From Manis javanica (lineage: Eukaryota; Chordata; Mammalia; Pholidota; Manidae): 64,000 bases of DNA. The stretch's first letter is position 1. Every line of letters starts with the position of its first letter. The notes under the pieces were generated by a model that was not told the origin of the DNA, searched no databases, and worked only from the letters and a program-made list of their open reading frames with translations. Shown here piece after piece: positions 13,150 to 23,989 of the stretch. Made by a program: the position numbers and the translations under genes. The DNA is taken from positions 106,211,647 to 106,275,646 of the forward strand of contig NC_133174.1 in assembly GCF_040802235.1 (NCBI RefSeq). The letters run 5' to 3'.

Positions 13150-14000
13150 TTCATCTTGTTTCTTCCTGCTTCTAAAAGCCCCTATGGAGGGAATGGAGAA
13201 AATATTAACCTTGGCCAACACTCAATTCCCTGCTCTTCCCCTCCTCCTCCCCTCTCTACTCCTCCAGCTATTGACTTTGCTTCCTCCCTCACGGAAAACA
13301 CTCAGGTTGTCAGGTTCAATTCCCTGGACCTTGTGGGCCCCACAGCTCTCTCCCTCTCCTCTTAAAGGACAAGGTACATCCCCCTGCATGTCCTTTTAAT
13401 TTCATCCTTTCCTGTCTCTCTTCTGCCATGGAATTGGTTAATATCCCCTTTCTCCAGTACTTTCAATCTCTAAGCAGTTACTAGCTATGCCACTGCAACC
13501 TAAGTCTTTCAGAAAAACAAATAAAGCCAAGGAATCCACTTCCCTTTGTCTTCCATTCCCCCACCCACCCACCACCTCCTCTAGTCAAGTTTTCCAAGCT
13601 TATGTTTGACAACTAGATCTCCCTGATCCTCACATCCCATTCACTCCCTAGGTCACTGGGACCAGGCTTCCACCCTTATCCTGACACACTAAAAGCACCC
13701 TGGCATAGGTGACCCAGGGTTCCATTATGGCCTAGTGCAACTTACTCTTTTGTCTTCATCTTTCTTGATCCTTCCACAGCACTGAACATTGTGAATCTCT
13801 CCCCCTGGAAACTCTCCCACCTTCCTTTGCTTCTGTCAGACCACATTCTTCCAGTTGTCTTTCTATGCTGCCACTGGGAGTTTTTATTCTCAAGCTCCTT
13901 GGCAGGTTCCTCTTCCTCTACCCATCCCTACAATGTTAGTCTTCCCCCAGGAATCTACCTTGGCCCTCTTTTTCTCTCTACAGCTGGCTAACCAACTTGT
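13150..14000 (+). repeat. L2 body
   Basis: CT-rich sense L2: ACTCTCCCACCTTCCTTTGC, GGCAGGTTCCTCTTCCTCTA, AATGTTAGTCTTCCCCCAGG. Confidence 0.65.
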
Positions 14001-14484
14001 AGAGGCCATGCAAAGAATACCAGTGGGTGATGTGAGGATGGCTATTTCATACCTCTATCACCACCACCCATGTTTTTAGAAACAGTAACCCTCTTCTCTA
14101 TTTTTTGTTCTCCACTTTCAATAGGTTCAAAAAACATTCGCCTATCCTCTTTACTAGTAACAAAAACAGAGCAAATACGATAAAAGATAACTGATGTTTG
14201 GTCTCCGTGTTGGGGATATGGAAGAGGGCCTCCTTTAGGCACACCGTCTGAAGAAGGCAGCTGCCAATTGGCTCTGACCAGTTGTGACCATAGAGAGACC
14301 TAATACCATATCATCCCACTTTTTAAGAGAAGTAAAAAGTATGAGTTTTACATAAGTCCCTTTTGGTTAGGTGTTTACATTTAATATTTTAAAAATTAGC
14401 ATAATGTCAGGTCAAGTAAACATGCTTTTGAGCCAACTCTAGTTACCATGGCCAACAATTTTCAACCTTGGCTTAGCACAGTGT

Positions 14485-14660
14485 GCCATGAGCCTTGGCA
14501 AGACCTCCACTCTATATTCCCCCTGGTGATCTGGTTCAATGCCAGTGGTTTCAACCATCACTCACAAACTAATATCTCCTGCCTTTATCTCTCTAGTCCA
14601 GACCTTTATCCTGAGCCCCAAATGCAAACATTCAACTGGAAACATTGCTGGATATGTGTC
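14485..14660 (+). repeat. L2 fragment
   Basis: TTTCAACCATCACTCACAAA, TCTCTAGTCCAGACCTTTAT, TCCTGAGCCCCAAATGC. Confidence 0.6.
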
Positions 14661-14684
14661 ACCAAGATAGTCCTTATGCCTGTG

Positions 14685-14840
14685 TTTTTCAAACACTAAC
14701 GAGTATGACTCATGTGGGGGTCTTGTTAAAACAAAGATTCTGATTCAGTAGGTCTGGGATACTGCCCAAGATCGTGCATTTCTAACAAGCTCCTAGCTGA
14801 TGCCAACACTGCTGGCCCATGAACCACACATGAAGACACA
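14685..14840 (+). repeat. MER5-type hAT fragment
   Basis: GATTCTGATTCAGTAGGTCT, GCATTTCTAACAAGCTCCTA, GATGCCAACACTGCTGGCCC. Confidence 0.75.
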
Positions 14841-15039
14841 ACCACCATCTGAATAATACAAAGTCCTTTCTGCAAGTTTGCTCCTCCCCCAATACACCTC
14901 CTCTTGGAGGATGATATACCCTCTCCCCACTCCCCTAGGCAGGGTTTGGGGGCACAGATTGAATATAGAGGAAGTGGGAGAAGTAGAGAAGGAATCCTAA
15001 GCTCAGTACCATGAAACTACTTAACATATATGATGTATC

Positions 15040-15200
15040 ATAGATGTCCCTGCTTTCATGTCCTCACTATCACACCTTGATTTAAACGCTCATTTGATCC
15101 TGAAGTACAGCTCCTCATTGGTGTCCCTGCTCAGTATCTACCCCTCCAATGCACTCTCAATGCTCCTACCTGCATAATTTTTCTAAAAAGCAAAATGATC
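15040..15200 (+). repeat. L2 fragment
   Basis: CTGCATAATTTTTCTAAAAA and GCAAAATGATCTCATGTAAT follow the L2 pattern. Confidence 0.5.
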
Positions 15201-15204
15201 TCAT

Positions 15205-15400
15205 GTAATACCCAGGCTCTGGAGCCAGGCTTCTGGGTTTAAATCCCAGCTTTGCTTCTTACTAACTGTGTGGCTTTGGACAAGAAACTTAACCTCTGTG
15301 TATCAGTTTCTTCCTGTATAAAAAGAGGGTAATAAAGAACCTAACTCATGGGAGATAAATGAGGCAACATATGTTTGCAAGACTCAATAAATAATACTGC
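15205..15400 (+). repeat. MIR
   Basis: GGCTCTGGAGCCAGGCTTCT, AAATCCCAGCTTTGCTTCTT, AACCTCTGTGTATCAGTTTC. Confidence 0.85.
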
Positions 15401-15529
15401 ACACTAGCCATGATGTTGACCATGTCATTCCTAGCTTCAGTAGAGTTAGAATGATCAGAGTATGGAGGAAGTAGAAAGAGATAAAGCTTGACAAGTAGGC
15501 TGAGGCCAGATCATGCAAGGTTAGAGTCT

Positions 15530-15890
15530 CAGGTTAGGTTCTCTGGGAAAACAGACTCTGTGAGGGAGGTTAGTAGATAGGAAGTTTACTGGGGAGTGCT
15601 CTTGGGATCCACACCTGAAAGGTAAGGTAAGGAAGCAGAATCAGGAAGAGACAGAAGTTGAGCTGTGTGCAGTGCAGTCACAACTCAGCCTCAGTCAGTC
15701 CCAGCTCTGAGGCTAGAATGGCCCCATAGCCATCCTCATTTGGAGCAAGGGGGACAGGCCTTTATACGCCCATATTCACCATTCATTACCTGCCTGCTGC
15801 ATTGAGAAAGAGTGCAACTTTGGGCTAGGAAGCTCTCTTCAGCCCAGTGCAATCTCAGGAGAAGTGTTCTGTTGCAAGCTGTCAGCCACC
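15530..15890 (+). repeat. Dispersed repeat, family not assigned
   Basis: TTCTCTGGGAAAACAGACTC, AAGTTTACTGGGGAGTGCTC. It resembles a known high-copy mammalian repeat that I cannot name with confidence. Confidence 0.4.
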
Positions 15891-16189
15891 AATGTTTTCA
15901 GCAGCTGGGGAGCCAGAGGACTGTGTGAGGGCTTGGGTCCTGAAGAGGGGTCAAGGGCTGAAATCTGCGTAGCCCACCACAGTTCCATAAGCCATGCTTT
16001 GAACTTGGTTTCATTGACAATTAAATGGTTTTACTTTAAATTTCTTAATAAAATTTAATTTAAATGGTTTTCCCAGAATGCATTGTACCTCTGTGCCTTT
16101 GTTCAGATTGTTTCCTCTGCCTCAGTTTTTCTTACCTGGGTTGCAATAACCTGGGGTGCTTGTGCCCTTGTTGGAAGGGAGATCAAATA

Positions 16190-16378
16190 GCTTAATAGTG
16201 AACAGCCAATCATTGGAGGCAGACTGACTGTATCTGAGTTCTGACATTGCCACTTAGTAGTTCTGTGGGTAAGCTCCTTACTTTCTCTACACCTGTGTTT
16301 CTTTAGCTGTAAACTGAGCATAATATAACCAACTGCCTCACAGTGTTTTATGAAGAGCACGTGAGTTGATCCATACAA
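16190..16378 (+). repeat. MIR
   Basis: TGCCACTTAGTAGTTCTGTG, TTCTTTAGCTGTAAACTGAG, TGCCTCACAGTGTTTTATG. Confidence 0.75.
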
Positions 16379-16384
16379 AGGGTT

Positions 16385-16800
16385 AATTTATTCTTTATTG
16401 AAATATATTTGACATACAACATTGCATAAATTCAAGGTATACAACATGTAAATTTGATACATATATATTATATGTATATATATGATCCCCCTTGTAGCAA
16501 TAATTAGCATCTCTATCACAGTACATAATTATCATTTCTTTTTAGTGGTTAGAATAATTAAGGTCTACTCTCTTAGCAAGTTTGATATTATAACACAATC
16601 TTCTTGTCTATGTTCACTATACTGTGCATTAGATCGCTAGTAAATAAGCAAGTAGGGCTTATTTACTACTTGCTGAAATTTTGTGCTCATAAATATCTGT
16701 CCTATTCCCCCATCCACCAGCCCCTGGTAACCACTATTTTATTCTCTGTTTTTATGAGTTTGGCTTTTTTAGATTCGAGATGAGTGAGCTCATACAGTTA
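16385..16800 (-). mobile_element. Old L1 3' UTR, antisense
   Basis: TTTATTGAAATATATTTGAC, TTCAAGGTATACAACATG, TAATTAAGGTCTACTCTCTT. Confidence 0.75.
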
Positions 16801-16869
16801 CTGTCTTGCTCTGTCTGATTCATCACACTTAGCCAAATGCCTGGCATATAGTAAGTGCTCAATGTGAGC

Positions 16870-17022
16870 TATTACTGAGGGTACAGATTCTCAGGCCTAA
16901 GGAAAATTTAGACCTACTGGATCAGAATGTTTGGGGGCTGATACTATGAAGAGACATTTCAATAAGCATCTTCCCCCATCTCCAGATTATTCTGTCCCTC
17001 ACTGAAGTTTGAGAACCACTGG
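16870..17022 (+). repeat. MER5-type hAT fragment
   Basis: GGTACAGATTCTCAGGCC, CCTACTGGATCAGAATG, GAAGTTTGAGAACCACTGG. Confidence 0.65.
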
Positions 17023-17034
17023 TTTCCCTAGGAA

Positions 17035-17290
17035 TTTTATCACTTCCTTGTCTGTTGAACATTTTTTTAAATGTCACCTCCTTTATGAAACCTTCCTAAG
17101 TCAGACCTCCCATCCCCCGTTTGCTCATGTCCCCCTTACTGTGTGCAGACCACGATCACAGCATTATAACCTTTTGGTTGTCTATGTGTCTCCCCTTGCT
17201 AGACGGTGAGTGCCCCTTTCTTGAGGGGCAAAGACTTGGCATCCCTAGCATCTACTACAGAGCCTAGCATGAAGTAGGAGCTCAAGAGCG
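17035..17290 (+). repeat. L2 3' end
   Basis: TTTATGAAACCTTCCTAAGT, TAGACGGTGAGTGCCCCTTT, AGCATGAAGTAGGAGCTCAA. Confidence 0.75.
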
Positions 17291-17619
17291 GGATGGTCAA
17301 GTGGATGTAGATAGGCAGGCCCTTTTGGGGTCTCTTTAGAATCACAACCCCAAGGGCTGCCTACTGTCTGAAATAGAATATATGGAATCCATGTACTTCT
17401 ATTACATAAGACATAGTTGGCAACTTTGTACTTTTGGTTTCTATCCTTAAAATTTTGCATTGATTTTTACACAATAAAAGTAATTTCTGCTCCCAGTATA
17501 AAAAAGAAAGCAAAAATTTCCCATAATTGCACAACCCACAGACAACTGTTACTAACTCTTATGTGTATTTCCTGCATATTTTTTTCTCTGCATGTATATT
17601 TAACATAATGGGTTTCCAT

Positions 17620-18165
17620 ATTCAAATCAATTCAACTCCACAAATATTTATGGAGCACCTACTCTATGCCATCCACTATTCGAAGCACAGGGGATACAGC
17701 AGTGAAGGAAATAGACAAAATCTCTGTTCTTGTATAGCTTATATTCAAGTTGGAGAAGTTAACCAAAAAAGTGAGCAAATGATCTTGAATACTAGGAAGC
17801 AGTAAATCCAACAGAGAAAAATAAAGCTGAGAAGGGGGATAAAAAGTAGGCCGAGGGTGTTGCCAGATTTGAAAGCAGCAGAGGAATGATCCATTAGGAT
17901 ACCTGGGAAAGAGCCTGCCAGTAAAAAGGAATCACAAGTAGAGAGGCCCTGAACCAGAAATACACCTGGTTGTTCAAGGCTCAGCAAGGAAGCCATTGTG
18001 GCTGAAACAGAGCTACCAGGGAAGCAAGTGGGAGATGAGGTCCTAAAGTCCTAATGTCAGGGTAGTGGGAACAATGCCAATCCTGCAAGGGCCTTGTATG
18101 TAGTCTGCTCTAGGAACTTTGGACTTCTACTCTAAGTGGGATGGGGAGCATCTTTAGATAGGTGG
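17620..18165 (+). repeat. Ancient dispersed repeat, family not assigned
   Basis: AACTCCACAAATATTTATGG, GGGGATACAGCAGTGAAGG, GGGCCTTGTATGTAGTCTGC. A known ancient mammalian pattern; the family is uncertain. Confidence 0.5.
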
Positions 18166-18169
18166 TTTC

Positions 18170-18720
18170 CAGTTTTTGCTACGATATAATGGATTGTGAT
18201 TTTCCTATACAAATCTCTCTCACATCTCTGAGTACTTCCTTAAGAAAAATCTCTAGAAGTTAAATTCCTTGGTCACAAGTTACAATTAATTTGAGGCTCT
18301 TGTTGCATATTGCTGAAAGGGCTTCCAAGAAAGCCCTTACTTGTACTTACAATACAATTTAATTCAACAAATATTTCTTGAGCACCTACCACATGGTAGA
18401 CATGGTCTAGGTGTGTAAAATATATTGAATAGGATGAATCTTGCATTTTGGCAATTTCTGTCTCACCAGCATTGTGTCAGAGTGCTTGCCTTTCTTTATG
18501 ATCACCAACACCAAATATTATCATTCTTAAAAGCTTCAAGAAACAAAAGGCAAAAGAAAAAACTCTCCAGTAATTTGAATGATGAAAAATGGTGTATTGT
18601 TATTATGTACCTTTGGATTTATTTGATCACTGGTGATGTTGAATTACTTCCTACATATTTTCTAGCTAATCAACCAACCATCCTATTTTTTTTAATGTAA
18701 AACTTGAAAATAATTTAAAG
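18170..18720 (-). mobile_element. Old L1, antisense
   Basis: TAAGAAAAATCTCTAGAAGT, TCACCAGCATTGTGTCAGAG. A short ancient repeat (AATTCAACAAATATTTCTTG) is inserted near 18360-18420. Confidence 0.6.
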
Positions 18721-19194
18721 GAGGCAGGAAGTTTGGAAAACTAAAAGATAGTGTATATCTTGGGAAGTAAGTGGTCCTCAGATCAAGTTTATAGGCTTTA
18801 GAAATTGATCTGAAGCCAAAGAGTGTGCATAATGCAACTCACGTTCTAGAGAGCACTTTTTAGCCAGGAGCTCCCTTACTTATTTCCAGAGAACTTGAAA
18901 GCTGCCACTCCGAATAAGACTTTTCCACAGAGTATTATGACATGATCCAGAAGGGTGGAATGCTTTTCTTCAACAATCTCAACCTCCCAGTGTTTTCTAA
19001 GCACCCGCTTTATGTAACATCTGCTCTGAAAGCATTATATTTTCAAGCTGTTATCACTTCTTGAGGTTTAAACTGCACAAATTTTCTACCTTCTGTGTAA
19101 AGCAGGACTTCCTTCAACCCAGTATCCAAAGGAATACAGAGGTTCGTAGGAAAGACACTGGACTAGATAAGTGAAAATTATAAATCCCCAGCCT

Positions 19195-19630
19195 TCCATG
19201 AAAACATTTTTAATGGAGCTGTAATTGACATATAGCTCTGTGTCAGTTTAAGATGTACAACATACTGATTTGATACATTTATATTGTAATATGATTGCCA
19301 TTGTAGTATTGGCTAACACCTCTGCCGGGTCACATAAGTATTTCTTCTAGTGGTGGGAACAATTAAGATCTAGTCTCTTACTTAGCAACTTTAATATTTA
19401 TAATATGGTTTTGTTGTCTGTAATCTTTGTACTGTGTGTTAGATCTCCATAACTTATTTATCTGCTATTTGCAAGTATGTACCCTTGAACAACATCTCTC
19501 CCAGTCCCCCACTCCCCAACTCCTCCACCACTCCACTCTCTGGTTTTTCAAGTTCAGGTGGGGTTTTTTAGACTCCACATACAAGAGATACCATTCAGTA
19601 TTTATCTTTCTCTGTCTGACATTTCTTCCA
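19195..19630 (-). mobile_element. Old L1 3' UTR, antisense
   Basis: GGAGCTGTAATTGACATATA, AGATGTACAACATACTGATT, AACAATTAAGATCTAGTCTC. Confidence 0.75.
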
Positions 19631-19944
19631 CTTTCAATAGTGGTTACCTTTGAGGAAAGAGAAACAGGGGTGAGGAGAGGGACTTTACCTTTTGCATCTT
19701 TCCTTAGTTTAAATTTTACTACCTTAAACGTGACTTTTAAAAAAATTCCAACAGGGGTTATCTGTGTGGGAGCTATTGGTTTCTTCTTATTTTTTACTTT
19801 TTCTCTTTATTAGTAAACAACCTGATGCATTGGTTTATTCCTTTATTTTTTTTAAATTGCTTATGAAAACTTTAAATTTAATATATCAACTTAAATTGAA
19901 GATATATTTATTAAAACTTTATTTTAAAATTTCCTCCATTTTGT

Positions 19945-19974
19945 AAAACAACATGTGTGTGTGTGTGTGTGTGT
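19945..19974 (+). repeat. (TG)n microsatellite
   Basis: About 13 TG units after ACA. Confidence 0.9.
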
Positions 19975-20149
19975 TTCATATGTCTGCAAGAAAATAAAGC
20001 AAACTGCTGATGTGTGGGCTCCATTTAGATTGTTCAAAGAGGTGGGAGAAATGCATTTCATTTTTTTACCTTATACATTTACATATTGTTTAAGCTTATT
20101 ATAGTGAACATGTACTACTGTTGTACTTTTTTTCAGAAAAAATTAATAA

Positions 20150-20227
20150 ACTGAGGCTGTGCAATAAAATGAAATTTTGTGGTTCCCCACTGAGACTGTG
20201 CAATAAAATGAAATTTTGTGGTTCCCC
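20150..20227 (+). repeat. 39-base tandem duplication
   Basis: Two copies of a unit beginning ACTGAGGCTGTGCAATAAAA, differing at one base (G/A at position 6). Each copy carries AATAAA. Confidence 0.85.
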
Positions 20228-20587
20228 ATGATAGTCCCATAGGCAAAGGGCTATGCAGGCTGCAGAGGCCCAAATCAGCCAGGTCGGCTCCTGCTGTGCT
20301 GGAAAGGTGCCCTGCAGCCATTCTTGCTTGTGTCACAGGACTCACAGTCCCTCACCCCTCATCCATGACCAGAAAAAAACCCAGCCTGGAATGCTCAGAA
20401 GATGATGATTCTGGTTCTTCTGTCCCTAGGAGAATCCCTTAGGTGAATAATTAGCAGTCCTAATTGTTGCTTCCTCTCACACATAGACAGCACTGAATAT
20501 TCATTACCTGTTCTTTTACAACACTGCTGTGATGTATTTGAGGTAGGGCAGGGACACGGGACAAGCATCATCAATTTTTCCTGCCTA

Positions 20588-21115
20588 TGATGAAAAATGC
20601 TGATATAAATAGTATAGTAAGATCAGGAGAGACTCCATCATAAGGCTCAGATTCCATTTTTAAAACCAGGGAGTTAGAAGGTAAGATTCCTAACATATTT
20701 CATGGTAATCAGACAATAACTGACCCTATTTTAAGGCAGGGCAAGCAGTCCTAAATGATATGTCCTCACTGCTTGAGGGTAACCACTATCTTGGAGAAGA
20801 ACAGGATCAAGAAATTCCTTGTGTTAAATTTATCTTACAGAATATCCAGAGGACAGATTATGGAGAGTGCCATAATGTCTCTCACCGGATAGAGACATCA
20901 TGAGACTACATGCCAAGCCTAAGCGTCCCCACCCCCACCCCCACCTTTTGCCTCCTTCTTGAAAGCTTTAAGACAGAATCCTAAGCCTTTAAACGAGCCT
21001 CGTCTCTGAGGTTGCCTGCACACCCCTCTCTTCAAGTGTGTACTTTGCTTTAAATAAAGACTTCTCACTGCTCAACCTACTGCATTTTGTCTCTGCGCTC
21101 TTCCAGTAGTAAGCA
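20588..21115 (+). mobile_element. Solo LTR, ERV1 type
   Basis: Looks like a gammaretrovirus-class LTR: a U3 part, a C-rich (CCCCCA)n stretch (20928-20945), AATAAA at 21053-21058 with ACTTCTCACTGCT just after it, and a U5-like end (TTTGTCTCTGCGCTCTTCCA). The ends are estimated. Whether internal sequence follows (21116-21900) is unclear. Confidence 0.6.
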
Positions 21116-21934
21116 TCTTTGTTACTTTGCTATTTCATTCTATTTTCCAGACTTAAGCAGAAGTTTTCACTCTCTCTGTCCTACTTCAGGCAAGTAGGGA
21201 AGGGCTACCTAGATCTCTGATTTGGTCTTGCAAGTTCCCATCATCTGGGTGACTGACTGGGACAGGACTTCAGCTCTACAATCATGCTCTTTAGTAGCCT
21301 GCCTGAAAATTTATTTGCTTTGGGAAGTTCTCAGAACATAATATCACTCCATCCAGTGTTCTGTGGCTCCCCCAAATCCTGGGGTGGTAGGGGCTTAGTT
21401 CCCATGCCAAGCAGATTCAAGCAGACACTGGACGCCAGGTGACCCTGGCTTCAGGAGTTGGCAAAGGGTCTACCCTATGCTGAGGAGGAGTTCAATGAGC
21501 TTCCCTCAACTCCCTCTGTTTTCCTTGCTCTCTGCTGCCTAAAAGGCAGCTGCCATTCCCTGCTACTCTTGCTTTAATGAATTTCTTCCTTACCTACACT
21601 TGTCCAAATGCTCAATTTTCTCCTTCAAAGTCGAGAACCCTACCCCGTTCAGGCTGAGGTTTCACTTAGTATGCAGGGAGAGACCTTCCCAGATGCAGCT
21701 GCCCAACAACATATTGACTGACATAACCGCTTCCCTGCACCAAGCTCCTGTTGAAAAAATTATTTAAGATGATCCCAAACAAAGGGGTTTTGGAACAGTT
21801 CATCAGAACACACTGATGGGCTGCTCTTGGGCCATGGTCCTCAGTAAGATGCTGAATAAATGTTTTCTAAAATGCAACAGTCGTGTTGATTTCAGTAGAC
21901 AGGCTAAAAGTTACATGTGGTCATACAGAAAATG
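21116..21934. other. No gene; possible ERV-derived sequence
   Basis: Follows the ERV1-type LTR. It contains LTR-like ends (CTTTAATGAATTTCTTCCTT near 21572 and GCTGAATAAATG near 21851), but no readable gag or pol. Confidence 0.35.
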
Positions 21935-22636
21935 TAAAAAAGTAAAAAGAAGAAACTAACAATCACAACACTCTACATTTTAGCATGTTTCTTTTTTAGG
22001 CTTCCTATAATGCACTTTTTTACATAGTTGAGTTAGCTCATATTGCATATAGATTTGTATCCTGCTTTTCTTTCTTAAGATTAAACCATAAACATTCTCT
22101 CATGTCATAATATTTTATGGTTCTGTCACAGTTCGAGTAGATTAACAAACTATTTCTTAACGTTGAGCATTTATGTTGTTTCCAGTTTTTCCATACTAAA
22201 AACAATCCTCTGATGAGCATCTTAGTAACAAAATATTTGAATTTCTAAGTGTTTTTTTGGGATGGATTCCTAGAGGTAGAAATACTGGACCAAAGAGTAG
22301 ATTCCAGAAGTGGGATTAATGGATAGAAAATATTTTTATGGAAAATAAAAGATTATGCCAACTTCTACTTCCCTCAACAGTGTATGGGAGCCCCACTACT
22401 CTCTTGACAGCATTGTATAGAATCCTTTTATTTTTCTTTTACCTTTCCTATAGGAAAGTAGTAGATGACAGTGGTATCCTGATTTTTCATTGCTAGTGAA
22501 ACTGAACATTATTCATGTGCTTATTAACCATTGGTGTTCCCTCTTCTGTGGCCTACCTATTTCTGATATTGCCCATTTTTTGACTAGAATATTACTGATT
22601 TTTCTTATCAATTAAAATGAGCTCTCAAAATGTATC
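21935..22636 (-). mobile_element. Old L1 fragment, antisense, left half of the nest host
   Basis: Degenerate antisense L1 (GGATTCCTAGAGGTAGAAATACTGG-type, cut here to a short citation; CCATTTTTTGACTAG near 22573). Its continuation (GATATCAGCCCTCTGTC) is found at 35470-35700, beyond the nested elements. Confidence 0.75.
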
Positions 22637-22879
22637 ACCTGTCTAGTGCCATTCTCACAGGAGAATGCACACGGTGCAGCTGTGACCCACCACAATGTTC
22701 TAGGATAGCCTGACGGTGGCCCCGCCCAAGGCAGCTCAGGAGATTATCCCAGAGACTGCTCCCAGTGTGCAGGTGGATGGCACGGGCAGCGTAGAAGGGC
22801 AAGGTGACCAGCAAGCAAGAAGGAAGTTTGTTCTTCCAGCTGACACATGCACCACCTGCCTGTGACCACTTCTATTACC

Positions 22880-23722
22880 ATGAAAAGGCAGAAGAATATG
22901 GTCCACTCAAAAATTACTCAGACAACTCCAGAGAGAGTGCCTGGTGAGATAGATACAACCAATCTGTCTGAAAAAGAATTCAAAATAAAAGTCATAACCA
23001 TGCTGATGGACCCACAGAGAAATATGCAAGAGCTAAGGGATGAAGTCCAGAGGGAGATAACAGAAATGAAACAATCGATAGAAGGTCCTAAGAGAAGACT
23101 GGATGAGGTACAAGAGACTGTTAATGGAATAGAAATGAGAGAACAGGAGTACAGAGAAGCTGAGGCAGAGAGAGATAAAAGGATCCCTAGGAATGAAAGA
23201 ATATTAAGAGAACTGTGTGACCAATCCAAATGCAACAATATTCACTTTATAGGGGTACCAGAAGAAGACGAGAGAGAAAAAGGGATAGAAGGTGTATTTG
23301 AAGAAATAATTGCTGAAAACTTCCCCAAACTGGGGGAGAACATAGTCTCTCAGACCATGGAAACCCACAGATCTCCCAACACAGGGGACCCAAGAAGGAT
23401 AACACCAAGACATATAATAATTAAAATGGCAAAGATCAAAGACAATGACAGAGTATTAAAGGCAGCCAGAGACAGAAAAAAGATCAGAAAACCCATTGGG
23501 ATATCATCAGACTTCCCAACAGAAACCTTACAGACCAGAAGAGAATGGCATGATAAATGTAATGTAATGAAACAGAAGGGCCTTGAACCAAGAATACTGT
23601 ATCCAGCACGATTATCATTTAAATATGAAGGAGGGATTAAACAACTCCCAGACAAGCAAAAGTTGAGGGAATTTACCTCCCACAAACCACCTCTACAGGG
23701 CATTTTAAAGGAACTGCTCTAG
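22880..23722 (+). CDS. L1 copy A ORF1 protein, open (280 residues)
   Basis: L1 ORF1p is an RNA-binding trimeric nucleic-acid chaperone needed for retrotransposition. This frame starts MKRQKNMVHSK, as in several laurasiatherian L1s. It has a Glu/Lys/Arg-rich coiled coil to about residue 120, then the RRM-like part (NNIHFIGVPEED) and the C-terminal domain (RRITPRHIIIKMAKIKDNDR, FPTETLQTRREWHD, DKQKLREFTSHKPPLQGIL). The frame is open upstream to 22847, but ATG 22880 matches the family start. The coiled coil looks short against human ORF1p (338 residues). The ORF2 partner is broken, so the element is not autonomous. Confidence 0.85.
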   Translation: MKRQKNMVHSKITQTTPERVPGEIDTTNLSEKEFKIKVITMLMDPQRNMQELRDEVQREITEMKQSIEGPKRRLDEVQETVNGIEMREQEYREAEAERDKRIPRNERILRELCDQSKCNNIHFIGVPEEDEREKGIEGVFEEIIAENFPKLGENIVSQTMETHRSPNTGDPRRITPRHIIIKMAKIKDNDRVLKAARDRKKIRKPIGISSDFPTETLQTRREWHDKCNVMKQKGLEPRILYPARLSFKYEGGIKQLPDKQKLREFTSHKPPLQGILKELL

Positions 23723-23989
23723 ATGGAAGCACTCCTAAGGCTAAATAGATGTCAACAGAGAAAATAAAATCAGAGCAAAGAAAGCAGACCAACCAAATAC
23801 TAACTAAAGGCAAAAAATAAAATCAACTATCCACAAAAGCAGTCAAAGGAAACACAAAAGAGTACAGAATAAAACACTTAACTTATAAAAAAGGGAGAGA
23901 AATAAGAATGATCAGACTGTGTTTATAATAACTTAATAAGAGACTTAAGCTAGATGGTTAGATATAAAGAAGCTACCCTTGAACCTTTG

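Noticed and set aside
22591-22597. ATTACTG as target duplication of L1 copy A (also 35454 region)
   Set aside because: Old antisense L1 sequence appears to continue to about 22636, so the insertion point lies further right; a 7-base match is too short to trust.
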